From contig JAPDOI010000367.1 in NCBI GenBank assembly GCA_029168955.1, forward strand, positions 558,001 to 622,000: 64,000 nucleotides of DNA, in the 5' to 3' direction. Source of the stretch: Aplectana chamaeleonis. Taxonomy: Eukaryota > Nematoda > Chromadorea > Rhabditida > Cosmocercidae. The translations under genes were made by a program, and so were the position numbers. Every line of letters begins with the position of its first letter. Position 1 is the stretch's first letter. Below are positions 45,201 to 55,660 of the stretch, piece after piece. The notes beneath the pieces are model-generated. The model was not told the origin of the DNA, searched no databases, and saw only the letters and a program-made list of their open reading frames with translations.

Positions 45201-48200
45201 GCATGAAATGATGATATCAGTTGCATTTCTATATCAGACCCGCCGACTCAGGCTCTCAAATGAAAAATGCAAAGTATTTTATGGCATTGTGGCAATCGGT
45301 ACCACACGGTATTTTTCGTCTAGTCCCGCTGATCACGTCGAATCAAAGCCATCGTATCATACCGCGGTGGCGGTTTGTATGGTCCGGCATCCTCTAGTAA
45401 CTGGGAAGAGATCCGTCCTCGACGTGTTGGGCTCATTGTATTTCAGGGAGGTGAAACGCACCTTACTAATTTAATGTTTTGTTATGTACGCGTATATAGG
45501 CAGGTGCGGCGGTTCTGATCAGCAGGCTACGAGCCTTACTCAGTGTTAGCGACAGCCCATGTGTATTGTGTTATATTTGCTTTGGAATCTGTTGGTTGGC
45601 AAAATATGTGTCTGGTCTAACAGTGCAGAGGGCGACCATGCGGCTGTCGTACGTGGCAGGCGACTGTCGCGTGCGCCGCTCGCGGACGTGCATGCTAAAT
45701 GACAGCGAGCCTTCCCCCGCAGCCATTCACTAGGAGCGGGGCTGGCAGCGGCTGTCAGAAAGCAATCAATCAGTTCTGCAGCCGAGAGGGGGACGGGGTG
45801 GCAGTCGTTTGCACACTCGTCAGAGAGCGGCACATGTGACGCCCGCCTGCCACGCGCGACGGCCGCATGGTCCGCCAGTCTCATTCGGGCACAACTTACT
45901 TTACCCGAGGTGGCAGTGTTGGTATGGAGCGAGCATAGCGTGCAGAGCCCTGTCGCAGATGTCCCCAGTGCGCAACGTGTGATGTCTGTCATTCACACAG
46001 CCGATGCAAGAGCTTGGCAGACCCGTATGCCGCGAGAGCAGGGTAAAGCAGTGACGGTTGAAGGAAGGCAAGGGTAAGGTCCACCCTATGTACCTATAAC
46101 GAATGATGGTCTAAAATAGGTTCATTTTAGGCGGTCTCTCGAACTATCATTGGTCAGCTCTTATTACAGAACTCCAAATATCGTGCGGTACCGATTACCA
46201 CAAGGGCATGAAATGATGATATCAGTTGCATTGCTATATCAGACCGACCGAATTGGGCTCTCAAATGAAAATCGCAGAGTATTTTATGGCCCTGTGGCAA
46301 TCGGTACCGCTCGGTATTTTTCGTCTAGTGCTCTTATTAGATTAATTTTTCCTCCCGTGGAAATCGTCTTGGAACGCACCCCCGGAAATCATTTCAAGGG
46401 TGCTGGCTAATTGCCAATCCCCATAGCTGCCCTCTCCGAACCAAGAATAGCTGCGCAGGCACTCGGGTGGTTGGCGATCGGGCGGCTCCTCCGATCAGCG
46501 GATCGGTGTCCAGAGGTGAGCGAGCTTTCTCTACTGTAACTTTCTCATGCGTAGTCGGCCCGCAGTCCCTGAGCGGTACATAGGCTGTCCAATTGTACCT
46601 CCCGCTACCTTAGTCTCCACTGGGGAACGTTCCGTGAAGGTTTTCATGGGAGGACTCGTATTTGATAATAAGTAAACTCCAAATACCGTGCGGTACCGAT
46701 TGCCACAATGGCATGAAATGATGATATTAGTTGCATTTCTATATCAGACCGACCGAATCAAACTCTTAAATGAAATTTGCAAAGTATTTTATGGCTCTGC
46801 GGCAATCGGTACCGCACGGTATTTTTCGTCTAGTTGATAATTATACCAACCAACGATAGTTTAAGAGACCGCCTAAAATGAATATATCAGCGTATCAATG
46901 TTTATATCTTGCGAGACCCATTTTTCTCCCACGAAAACCTTCGTGGAACGCACCCACGGCTTCTGACCGATAGGGTTTGTTCACGTGCTTGTCTAGGTAT
47001 TTACTTTTTAGGCTTCCGCATTTCTTCCACTTTCGGGTCCTCGTTCGATTTATTTTCCCTCATTATCGTGGGCGCAGTTGACTGAGAACTTTCATTCGAT
47101 CCCTCGGCTCCTGAAATTTTCACGTATTTTCTTAGAATCAGGGTTAATTTCCTGATGACATCGATGCTATGCTCATTCAAGGGTAACAATAATGTGCCCT
47201 AACATTCTTACGTCTAGAAAATTAGGAATCCATGATCACCTTCACTGATCGCCTTGACACGGTAATCATACTGGGTCTCGTCCATGATTATGTCGTCCGA
47301 CGAATCTCCTGTTGGAGCCGGTAGAGGAAAATGTAGCGATACGTGATCTGGCTGTCGATTCTGAACACTTATTTGTTCAGTTTCGTAGGGTATAGAGTTC
47401 TGCAGGATTTCATCACGATTGACTCACAAAACATCTCTTTTTTATTAGATAAGCAAGTAGAACTGCGATGAGAAGCATTATAAGAGCAACAACAATATAA
47501 GCCCACAACATTTCATGTCTGAAAGCAAAGGTGAGGGCACTCTTCCACAAGCACCGAAATTGCACACCAGAGTTATCTTTACGTCATGGCACTCGCGCTA
47601 TGGAGGTGAAGCGTCCGAAAGAGTCTGTCCGCATATGCGGTCGGTGTGCGCGTTAATCAGCTGTGGCATGGGATTTTTTTCGGGCGTGTGAACGGGTGAG
47701 CAGGAAATTTGGAGAAATACTGAATAACAGGATCATATTGCAGCCTCATGACTGCAACCGTACGGAGGCATTGAAAAATGTCTTTGCGAGGGCTGCGTCA
47801 TACGTACGCGGACCGGGTTGGCGAACAGTCTCATTCGGACAGACCTTAACTCGGAAGTCCATAGCATCCACCCAACGTGAATCTCTCACTACCCAAGTGT
47901 GCGTCTTGGACATAGCCGGGGCTATTCTTCGAGTTCAGTGTTGTTGCATATCGATAGCGTGAAGCAGAGGTTCGAGAGACGACTCACAAATATCCAATGA
48001 TGTGTTAATAAGGCCGTTAGGTATACAAACATGAGAAATATGAATCATACCCTCTGCTCAATTCTGTTTATAACTAAGTGCATATCACAGAATGAACAAA
48101 CAAGACGGATAATATCTCACACAAATAATGCGCTTCTGCCGCTCGGAATCGGAGTATTTTGGATCATTTGGCAGTCGAGCTGGAGATGGAAAACTATAGG

Positions 48201-48624
48201 CGGCGTGCCTGGGATGATATCAAACACCTGCTCGGATTCGTAACTGCGCTCCGATGCAATGTTCGCGCTGCAATGGGAACGATTTGCCGGAAGCGATTTT
48301 CGGTCCAAATCCTATGTTTCATTTTCACTTTTCCGTTTTCTAAGCCTTTCGTGCCCGCGTGTATCTCACGAAACTGAGGTTTTCCACCGGTATTCCTCTT
48401 GAATAAGCCAATTCCTATCTGAAACTTGCATATACCGCCCACATTCGTCTGTTTCCATCCAAATTCACTGACCTGAACTCCATATTCGCCATTCCGAAAC
48501 CAATCCGAAAAAACCTTGTTGTCGATTTATCACTTCGATTTATCACGTCAGCCGCTTCGTAACCTGGCTCCGCAAACTTTACTCCAAGTTGCCTATCTAA
48601 TTCCACATTCGTCATGCATGTGAT
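42294..48624 (-). CDS. Single-pass membrane protein with Lys/Ser-rich repeat tail (9 exons, 5' end not found)
   Basis: Assembled from splice signals; all eight junctions keep frame. Exons (minus): 48473-48624, 48121-48267, 47428-47518, 47240-47399, 47005-47110, 43765-43879, 42583-43137, 42472-42547, 42294-42418 (TAA at 42294-42296). The model gives 508 residues, lacking an N-terminus. Residues about 100-127 hold a hydrophobic span (WAYIVVALIMLLIAVLLAYL) followed by KKRC, a stop-transfer signal, so residues 1-99 are probably outside and the tail inside. The tail has an acidic segment, a PPPYEED stretch (about 229, WW-domain-ligand type) and KKSAEG-like repeats (about 308-395). Introns are 28, 35, 53, about 130, about 205 and 600-3125 nt; the long ones carry TIR elements. 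I do not recognise the family. Weakest points: the 28-nt intron (47400-47427), and a possible earlier stop at 47002-47004 if the fifth exon is terminal. Confidence 0.65.
43163..43740. mobile_element. About 575-bp TIR element inside an intron of the membrane-protein gene
   Basis: agaacgattttagtgtgcta at 43165 pairs with tagcacgctgaaatcgttct at 43719-43738, and the pairing extends about 55 bp inward (gcggagg...taccgtaat / attacggcacctaacctccgc). It fills almost the whole intron 43138-43764. Nested inside is a 155-bp hairpin (43396-43553) with gggcgtggc-type arms. Confidence 0.85.
43396..43553. mobile_element. Hairpin element, gggggcac...gtgcccc type
   Basis: ggggggcacatggctgttgc and the inverted atagccaagtgccccc bound it, with cacgcccatttttccgtgcc pairing with gcacggaaagatgggcgtgg. 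A relative of the same size lies at 44228-44392. No coding frame. Confidence 0.75.
44067..44222. mobile_element. 156-bp TIR element with TTAA-type end
   Basis: TTAAGCCCCTTTCACAGTTG on the left and the reverse complement of aaactatgaaaggggcttta on the right; inner arms gacgtcggacgactcgttatc pair with gataacgagtcggccgacgtc. Same terminus as 21773-22031. Lies within the 3.1-kb intron of the membrane-protein gene. Confidence 0.8.
44228..44392. mobile_element. Hairpin element, second copy
   Basis: ggggggcactatggggcggt to cagtccccccg, with ttggccatgcccattttaccgtgcc matched inverted by ggcacggaaaaatgggcgtgg. Adjacent to, and separated by a few bases from, the 44067-44222 element. Confidence 0.75.
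44645..44945. repeat. About 290-bp dispersed repeat, copy 1 (second at 49515-49800)
   Basis: Shared blocks in order: ggcagagtgca, gagacgcagag, cagagtcgcgcgcatcgatca, tcgagtccgagctctcctgcc and caaagcccgaaatcacc. Copies differ at roughly one base in six, with indels. Both strands have open frames here, but no single frame is preserved in both copies without shifts, so I do not call a gene. Confidence 0.7.
45098..45378. mobile_element. TIR element with a nested 160-bp element
   Basis: Outer arms: gcggtatggtatcatggc...ttgattcgacgtgacc and the inverted cacgtcgaatcaaagcc...tatcataccgcgg. The inner element (45163-45323) has caaataccgtgcggtaccga and the inverted tcggtaccacacggtatttt ends. The inner family occurs twice more, at 46165-46325 and 46676-46836. 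Confidence 0.75.
45610..45898. mobile_element. M1-family TIR element
   Basis: The right end ggccgcatggtccgccagtctcattcgggcac and the inner arms cggctgtcgtacgtggcagg / cctgccacgcgcgacggccg match the 6147-6413 element; the left terminus is degraded or missing near 45610-45630. Non-autonomous. Confidence 0.7.
46119..46884. mobile_element. 766-bp compound TIR element carrying two nested 160-bp elements
   Basis: Outer arms ttcattttaggcggtctctc...actatcattggt and the inverted accaaccaacgatagtttaagagaccgcctaaaatgaa. Inside, the 160-bp caaataccg family is present at 46165-46325 and 46676-46836 in the same orientation, near each outer end. Lies within the 3.1-kb intron of the membrane-protein gene. 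Confidence 0.75.
47622..47854. mobile_element. M1-family TIR element in an intron
   Basis: gagtctgtccgcatatgcgg on the left; cgcggaccgggttggcgaacagtctcattcggacagacctta on the right. Its end and length match 25976-26205. It sits in the intron 47519-48120 of the membrane-protein gene. Confidence 0.75.
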
Positions 48625-51600
48625 CTATAATTGTTAATTTTCAACAAAAAAAATCATTTTGAAGCTGGTACGTAGTCGATTTCCGGCCAAATTTCCTGAG
48701 TTCAAAATTGAATCCGTCAACTTCAAAACCAAATTAGCCGAATTTCACCCCAGATTAGTTCATTCTCGAACAGTCCCGTCAAAATTGGAACAAAAAGTTG
48801 CTTAATTTTGGATCAAAACCCATTGAACTTTGGGGTTATGGAGTCCTTCAACCTAATTTTCCGATTTCATATCGAATTACACAAATACCTTCGCAATTTC
48901 TGAATTTTCAGCCAAAATTTGTCTGCTTTCACTAAACGAAACCGTAATTTGGGGTTTTTAGGCAAAATTCCTATAATTATGACCAGTTTCGCCCAATGCG
49001 AAGCCCGAGTTTCTCCGATTTTTCACGCGAACCGTCGAAGTTCTTCGCTTTGTTTCCGGTCATATCAGTAGCTCGGGATTCCAGTAGGTTTGGTCGTGGT
49101 GGGCAAGAAGGTTTCAATTGAGGAAAATCCATGTTTCGGGGTCATGGTAGGTGTAGTTATGGTAGTGGCGCGTTACCAGGTGAACAGAAAGTGATTCCAA
49201 CTAAGGTTCCCTGCTGATAAAGCTAAAAAATGTCAGTAAAAAAAGAACGCATAGTGCGCGCGAGAAATTATTTTTGCAATGATTTTTCCGTATTGGGCCC
49301 CAGCTATTTTCACAAACGTTTGAACATTGTGCCATAGTGGAGCTGCTGACTGACAACGACTTCCATATTCGAGTCTAGGGTAGGGTAATGCATTGAACAT
49401 GAGAAAGCTTGTAGGTTCGTCCTTGAGGCGAGAAATCGGTTGAGTCCCACCGGTGAGTTACGCGGTCCGAAGTGGTATTCAGCGTGTGCCCCCCGGTGGG
49501 ACACGTGGTCGTGAATGGGTTAAAGGACGGCAGAGTGCAAAGACACTGAGAACTGGCTGTGCGCTCGTGCGGTAGAAACTTTCGCAAGCAGACAGAGACA
49601 CAGAGGACGCCAGGTACCCAGAGCCACGCGCATCGATCAGCGCCATCCTGCTCGTCGTGGGGTTCGGCGTGCGGTTGCCCGTCAACATCATCCCAGTCGA
49701 GTCCGAGCTCTCCTGCCTCCGTGGATGGATCGTCGTGTTCAGCGCCCGAGTAGCATTCGGCAGCAGTCAACATGCCGCCCAAAGCCCGAAGTCACCAGAG
49801 GCGGCATGCACAAACGCTTGTTAAGCTGGCAGGGAGCCGCCCCGAGTTCGTCGAGTCAGGGGCGACTTTAAAAACATGCCGTCAACTCAACGTTGGGACG
49901 CAACCTCACTACGCACAGCGAATCGCCTAACACCCCACATCTGTTTTCGGATTTTATTCTTGTCTGAAACAGCTTCATTACTGCGTTATACTAAAGCCAA
50001 ACCGTGAAATCAGGTACTCCTTCGGAATAGACGACCCACTAGAGGAATTTCATGAGAAATGTTTATCACACTAGAGCCGTCGAATGATTTTTTTTCAAAC
50101 ACACTGAACTGTTTGATGTGACCAACCGAGCGGTCGGCCAAGCCCAAACATTTGCGAATTTTATTGTATTCTTTAGTGGGTTGTCTTTATCGAGACAGCA
50201 CCTGAAATTGTTAAAAAATTAATTTCCTATCGAGGGGAAACTAAAAAATATAGAAGTTAGGCACGAATTAAATTGAAAAAAAAACAATCAGGAGGAAAGG
50301 TCACCGTGAGTCGTGAGCTTGCGCTCTTACACTATGGGGACGGCATGTTTTTCGAGTCACCTCTGGTTCGACGCTCCGCAAGTGGAACGCGAAGCGGCTC
50401 CCTGTCCTCCTCATAAGCGTTCATGCATGCCGCCCCAGATGGGCGAACAATGCTCGTAAACGTGGTTGGGATAACAATATGAATCGAACCGTATGGCTTA
50501 CAACATAATGCCTACTTTTTTATTTTGAAGCGTTAACAACGACTCAAAATGCCGTTAGAGGAGTAACAAGTTTGGCCCCGCCCGTATTTTCACGCCCCCT
50601 GTATTTGAACTTTTCCTCACTCCTTTAACGGCATTGTGGGTCGTTTTTGACGCTCCAAAATGAGTAGGCGTTGTAATCTGAGGCATACCATTCTACTTCC
50701 GTAGTTATTTCAATCACGTTCACGAGCATGTATGCTGCCTTTAAGAAGCAGGCGTCCGGAGGAAGGGCAACGGCGCAGGGGCCGTCTCCTCTACTCCGCA
50801 GTCCCGGCCCACTTCCCGCCGTGAGTGACGCACAGGAAATGCAGTGGCCCAGAGGCCCCATTTAGATCTGACGCCTAGTAACTGGGAGGAGATTCGTTCC
50901 TGGCTTGTTACGCTCCTTGTATTTGGGAGAGGTTACAGGCAGCGTTCACAATGATCATTCTCGGTGACTTTCCACAGTAAAATGATAGTCGAGAAGGATT
51001 CTGGGCTCCCAGTGCCGAAAGAACGGTAGAGAACGAGCCAGGGGTGGCAAAATAACGGCTGCAAACAAGCATTTTGGTGTTAACGACATCGTCTGATTAT
51101 TCGACGCAAAACTCCATGAAGATCCCGGAATCAACTACTTCCAAGGATCCATCTTCAAGGGTAAAAATACTATAAGCGAAAAACAGAAAAACATCCCGGA
51201 ACAAATTTGATTTCAAGACAACTCGAAGGAAACTTTTCATGTCTTCGGCAGGTGATTTCATCTAGATTAGTGATTTCAATAAGGCAGGTCACCTAATGAA
51301 AAAATTATCTTACAAAATTTATAACTAAAAAATACATTGAATGCAAAAAAGAGGATTGACAAAATCTTAAATTTTTTTGGTGTAGAGGGAACGTTCACCA
51401 TTTCCCTCTTACGTAGGTATCCTAAACAACCTTCACCTCTCGGACAACTGTCTCCACCCCAACAAACCTATGATTAGGATCCATACCGACATTAAGATGA
51501 GAATCAGTTGTTCGCATTATTTGTCTCATATACCTGCTAATTAGTATATTTTTCTGACATAGCCAACCGTTTCGTGAATAGTTTGTTCGCTTTCGTATGC

Positions 51601-51640
51601 GACAGTTCAATTCAATCAGAAAAGAAAGATAGAATATGCT
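48625..51640. other. Mixed intergenic or intronic DNA; a repeat at 49515-49800
   Basis: 48640-49300 is A/T-rich with no exon signal that joins the membrane-protein gene. 49515-49800 is the second copy of the 290-bp repeat. 50690-50870 is a relative of 2340-2520. 51422-51610 has a minus-strand frame with no motif. The upstream exons of the membrane-protein gene should lie here or further right, but I could not identify them. Confidence 0.4.
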
Positions 51641-51800
51641 AGAATAATTCGAATAATCGAAAAGCTTAAAATCCCGAATTTTTCGAAAAGAATATTCGAA
51701 ATAATCAAGATCTCGAATTATTCGAAAAGTTCAAAATTCCCAATCATTCGAAAAGTCGAATATTCGAAAACTTCAAAGTGGCGAATCATTCGGGAAGTCG
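51640..51800. repeat. TTCGAATAAT-like low-complexity tract
   Basis: aataattcgaataatcgaaaag and related words repeat with a loose 25-30 bp period, as at 1738-1935. Confidence 0.65.
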
Positions 51801-51829
51801 AATATTTAAAAAAAATCTGAAAATATAAG

Positions 51830-52400
51830 GGTATAGTATACGGTACATAGTTCTGTCAAAGTCTCATATTTGGCGTAAAATTTGTATGCGAGGGTTATTC
51901 GGGGCCGGGAATACGAATTTAACGTCCGTTTGTCGATTTTTACACTACTGAGGTATGTTTTGTCCCCTAAATGACATAGTGTTGCTGTGCTTATCTGGGC
52001 CAAATTCCGGTCCGCAATTGCATCTCGACACGCTTTGCGGCCACACGCGCTCGAGTCAGTCGGGTTTCCAGCGCCAAAGCCGACTCGATGTGGCTTTTTT
52101 ATACAATTTTCTCCAATTTTTCTTAGTTTCCAGTTTCCAAAACCCACATAGAGTCAGCAGATCGGCGGCTGCAGCGCTGGAAGCTCTTCTGACTTGGAAG
52201 CGTGCGGCCGCAAAGCGGGTCGAGACGCAATTGCGGACCGGAATTTGGCCCAGATAAGCACAGTACTTACCGCAACCTACAGTGAATATCAGGAATGCAA
52301 TAAACGGACCCCAGATTTGTGTTCACCACCCTAGACTACCCCTACATACAAGTTTTGAGCAGAAGCCGAGAAATTTTTCCGAAACACTTTGAAGCTTCTT
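51830..52400. repeat. R2 repeat copy, split by a nested TIR element
   Basis: 51830-51978 and 52264-52400 together match the R2 order (tctcatatttggcgt, gggttattcggggc-gggaatacgaat, then accgcaacctacagtgaatatc, ccctacatacaagtttt). They are separated by the 285-bp element at 51979-52263. Confidence 0.7.
51979..52263. mobile_element. 285-bp TIR element inserted in an R2 copy
   Basis: The ends ctgtgcttatctgggccaaa and the inverted tttggcccagataagcacag are perfect, and the match extends about 43 bp (gtccgcaattgcatctcgac). Non-autonomous; target duplication unclear. The open frame inside is the TIR itself. Confidence 0.88.
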
Positions 52401-52967
52401 GGAACCTGCAGCACGGGGCGGGATACTGCGCAGTTTTAGATTGAACCACAAGAGATACTAACAATACTGGTCGTTTTCACAGATGCATTATCCACTAAGA
52501 ACACTTCCCTTGTTCAAATTCGATTTGTTCAACTCACATTAAAGGCATCGTGCACGCTGAAAATCATTTCCAATTTTATGTGTGCTATCAAACCACTTGA
52601 GCTAGCTGACATCACCCACGAAATTAGAGACTCTGAATGAACAACTAAAAAGTTATGGCCACCTGAAAACTGCTCTAGGGTCGATCATCTAGCACTTCTG
52701 GGTCGATCATCTAGCACTTCTTCCTTGAACGTAGGTGCGACCGTCAGACAACATGGAAAACATTTATGCACAAACTCTTCATGCAGAAAAACTTCAAAAA
52801 CGATCCTGGCGCGAAATTCAAGTCCAATGAAACAGCGTATTCAAGTTGGTTTTTCTTTACGAATCAAGGTTTTTGAGCGGCTCTTTCGACATTTTCGTTC
52901 CCGACTGAGGCCAAGCTATACAAAAACATGGCAAAATAATATATGGTTTTCGCCGCGGATGATTCCT

Positions 52968-53423
52968 TTGAAGGCATCGTACGCGCTGAAAACTACTCAC
53001 CGTTTTTTGAGTTTGAATCGTTGGTTGGGCCCCTGAGAACGTGGGTAGAGTTTGTCTGGTCACCGACTCATTACTGGGAAAATATGGGTGATTGAATGCC
53101 TCGAATTCCATCAAAGGAGGCCGGCCTTCTGACAGCCATGTGGCATAAAATGAAAAGAGAGAAGCTTCTCAATAAGCTATATCGCGTAAATGAGTGGAAG
53201 TTGATGGATCATTTGTTGATAAGCTACCTTCTTTTCTCATTTAAAGCCACATGGCTGTCGAAAGGCCGGCCTCTTTTAGTGGAATTCGGGACACTCGATG
53301 TCCCATATCTTCCCAATGATGGTCGTTCACCCGAAAAAACTCTACCCACGTGCTCAGGCGGGCCCAGCCAATGATTCAAACTCAAAAAACGGTGAGTGGT
53401 TTCCAGCGTGTACGATGCCTTTA
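52968..53423. mobile_element. 456-bp foldback element with M3-type ends
   Basis: tttgaaggcatcgtacgcgc pairs with gcgtgtacgatgcctttaaa; arms of about 200 bp each (actcaccgttttttgagttt / aaactcaaaaaacggtgagt; ggccggccttctgacagcc / ggctgtcgaaaggccggcc) leave a short loop. Another M3 terminus (ttaaaggcatcgtgcacgct) lies at 52540, so it may be nested in an older relative. Confidence 0.85.
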
Positions 53424-53869
53424 AAGCATCAAGATTTATTCTTGAAAAGACAAACATTAGAACATCAAAAGGAAACATAAAAAGTCTCATGAAAGAAAAA
53501 CACGGAAATCAGTAGCGTGGAAATGCTTTCAAAGGTGCTCACTGAGAGTCGTAAAAGGATTTATTCGTAAAATCTTCGATTATGGAGCAGGCTCTCCAAA
53601 GTGGGATGCTTCAGTAAGTTGGCTGCACCCGATCAGACCCACTTCTTCGCAGCTGCCGGCAGACTGCCATTGCGCGTTGCAATCTCGGGGATAGCTAGCG
53701 CGTCTTGAACAAGATCCAGCGCGCGCGACAGACTGTCTGTGACGGTAGTGATAAGTGTATCATCATTAGCGCCGTCATCTCGTTAATACGCACACCGCCG
53801 CTGCACCATCATCATCACCACGCCCCATTGGAAAACTACGCGCGTGGCGGCGCGTTTCGTTCACTCGAC

Positions 53870-54157
53870 ATGCGACATCTGCTGGTTGTTCTCTTCTTGT
53901 ACGTGTACCTTTTTTTCTCGAGCCTAGCGTCACAAAGCATTACGCGATTTCTCGCTGGTGAAGCATTTATACAAACTTTCAGCATACCAGCAGTGGTCGT
54001 CATCGGCGGGGAGACGCCGTTTTTCGACCTCACCCGCTACCATGACTTCCCCGAATTTGAGGACTATGTACGAGGCGTGGCCAAAATGAATCCAGAGTTT
54101 GTCGAGCTGCGGCGGATCGGTACTAGTCGAGAGGGACGAGCGCTGCTGGGCCTCAAG
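53870..54157 (+). CDS. Zinc carboxypeptidase (M14), first exon only
   Basis: The ATG at 53870 opens a signal peptide (MRHLLVVLFLYVYLFFSSLA), so the product is likely secreted. About residue 50 onward reads FDLTRYHDFPEFEDYVRGVA, then ELRRIGTSREGRALLGLK, then a GTGAGA donor at 54158. That is the start of the M14 carboxypeptidase fold (the Y..Y.E...Y segment and the IGxSxEGR strand just before the zinc site). The zinc-binding HxxE and HAREW blocks would be in later exons; I could not find them to 64000. The frame is open upstream to 53705 with a run of six His codons, but the signal peptide favours 53870. No gene-body frameshift is seen. Confidence 0.75.
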
Positions 54158-55420
54158 GTGAGATTTGTGGGCACAGGAAGCCATCTGTCAGACTCCATAA
54201 TAGTTGCGTTGAGACTTATTCATCGACAACCCAAGTTTCTATTTCCATTTGGTCAGGGGTCGATCTTACTTTTGCTTATCAATGCTCACTGTCATTCAAC
54301 ACTCATTGATGTTCTTTTTTTTGCTCCGCGTGCGACCAGAATATTCCAGCGAAACTTCTGCACGAGACAGTTGTTGTTCGCTTACTTTTGTCATTTCATC
54401 AGGTTTTAGTGGTTCTAGTCTCTTTGAAAATAGAGGAAGGACGACTGGCCTTCGATTACACCCACTCAATGAGCCCGCCATGGGAGGCGTGAAGGTAGGA
54501 TGCACACTCGTAAACATCGTTGATATACCGTATTTTCTGTTTTAGCTACATGTATTTCTATTTTTCAGGCCCCTTTTGTTCTTCAAAGAGAGGGTGTGTT
54601 TCTATTTTTTCAGCATTGTTTTTTTGGAATTCAAAACTGTGATTTTTGAGACCAACAACCATGAAAAATCAGCTGTTTGAGTCCGATTCGCTTGCATGGG
54701 TCATCGCTTGCACACCCGTTAATATTATCGTCCTTTCCTAAGTTGTTACACTGTTTTAGAATCTAAATCATTCTTCCACATCTTATTTCAAAATGTACTA
54801 CTAATAGAGGCGTACTTCAAAAAGAGGGTGTACTTCTAAATTTGAGCCCTCTATCCTTGGTGTACTTCTATTAGAGGTGGAGTTATTAGGGGTGTACTTG
54901 TAATAGAGAAAGTACGGGGAAAACGTTTGGTCCAGTCCATAGCAACGGAAAAGATCGGTGGTGATGTTGCCGTCAACACGCTAGTATAGTATAGCAAACT
55001 TACTTACTTACTACCAATTTTGGCGCCTTGTGAAAATCCGTCGGTGATCGAAGAACAGCCGACATTTAAAGGCAGTGGGCGCGATGAAAATGTTGTTGAA
55101 AGAACCATAAACATCAGATTGGTTCGCAAGCAGTTGACTGACCACAAAAGTTACGGGGCAAGAAACGGGCTGTATTTAGACTTATTAACTCCTAATTTGC
55201 TGATTCGTGCCCACGTGCACAGCTCCGCCCAAAAAGATCGGAGTCTCAGGTGTGTGTAATCAAAATTCATTGAAATTCGCAGGCAGAAATAAATGCAAAT
55301 TTAGCTAATGAAACATTTGTACAATCTAAAGAAGCACTCCATTAAATGTTTCAACTGAATGAGGGGAGATATAATCAAGAAGGACGGTTCGTATAAATTT
55401 AATCATTGATTAAATCTCGA
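54158..55420. other. Probably the first intron of the carboxypeptidase gene; no exon found
   Basis: Contains phrases such as ggtgtacttctattagaggtgg repeated (54810-54910), suggesting local duplication. No block resembling the carboxypeptidase zinc-site motifs was seen in any frame. Confidence 0.3.
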
Positions 55421-55424
55421 TTTG

Positions 55425-55660
55425 AAGCCACTCAGATAAAAACAGCCCACTTCCCGCCGGCCAAGTCGGGCTAGTCGACTTCGCGCGGCCCCATTTTCGT
55501 GGGCGTGGCACAGTGCCCCACTTCCTGCGGAGCAAGAGGTTTCCCCGTCTTCCCGCGGAGTGTCGGCGAGCAGTCGGCTATTCCTCGGGGTCATCGAACA
55601 CTCACTCATCGATTCCCACTTTGATGTCGCCATTGCACCACCCACTAGAGTGGAGCCAGC
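55425..55660 (+). repeat. R3 dispersed repeat, copy 1 (partial)
   Basis: cacttcccgccggccaagtcg, gtgggcgtggcacag, gcggagtgtcggcg-gcagtcggctattcct and attgcaccacccactagagtg occur here and at 61385-61600 in the same order. Confidence 0.8.

Noticed and set aside
51422..51610. Minus-strand 62-codon frame (…HLNVGMDPNHRFVGVE…)
   Set aside because: Looks protein-like in composition but has no recognisable family, no clear splice borders, and no neighbour to join.
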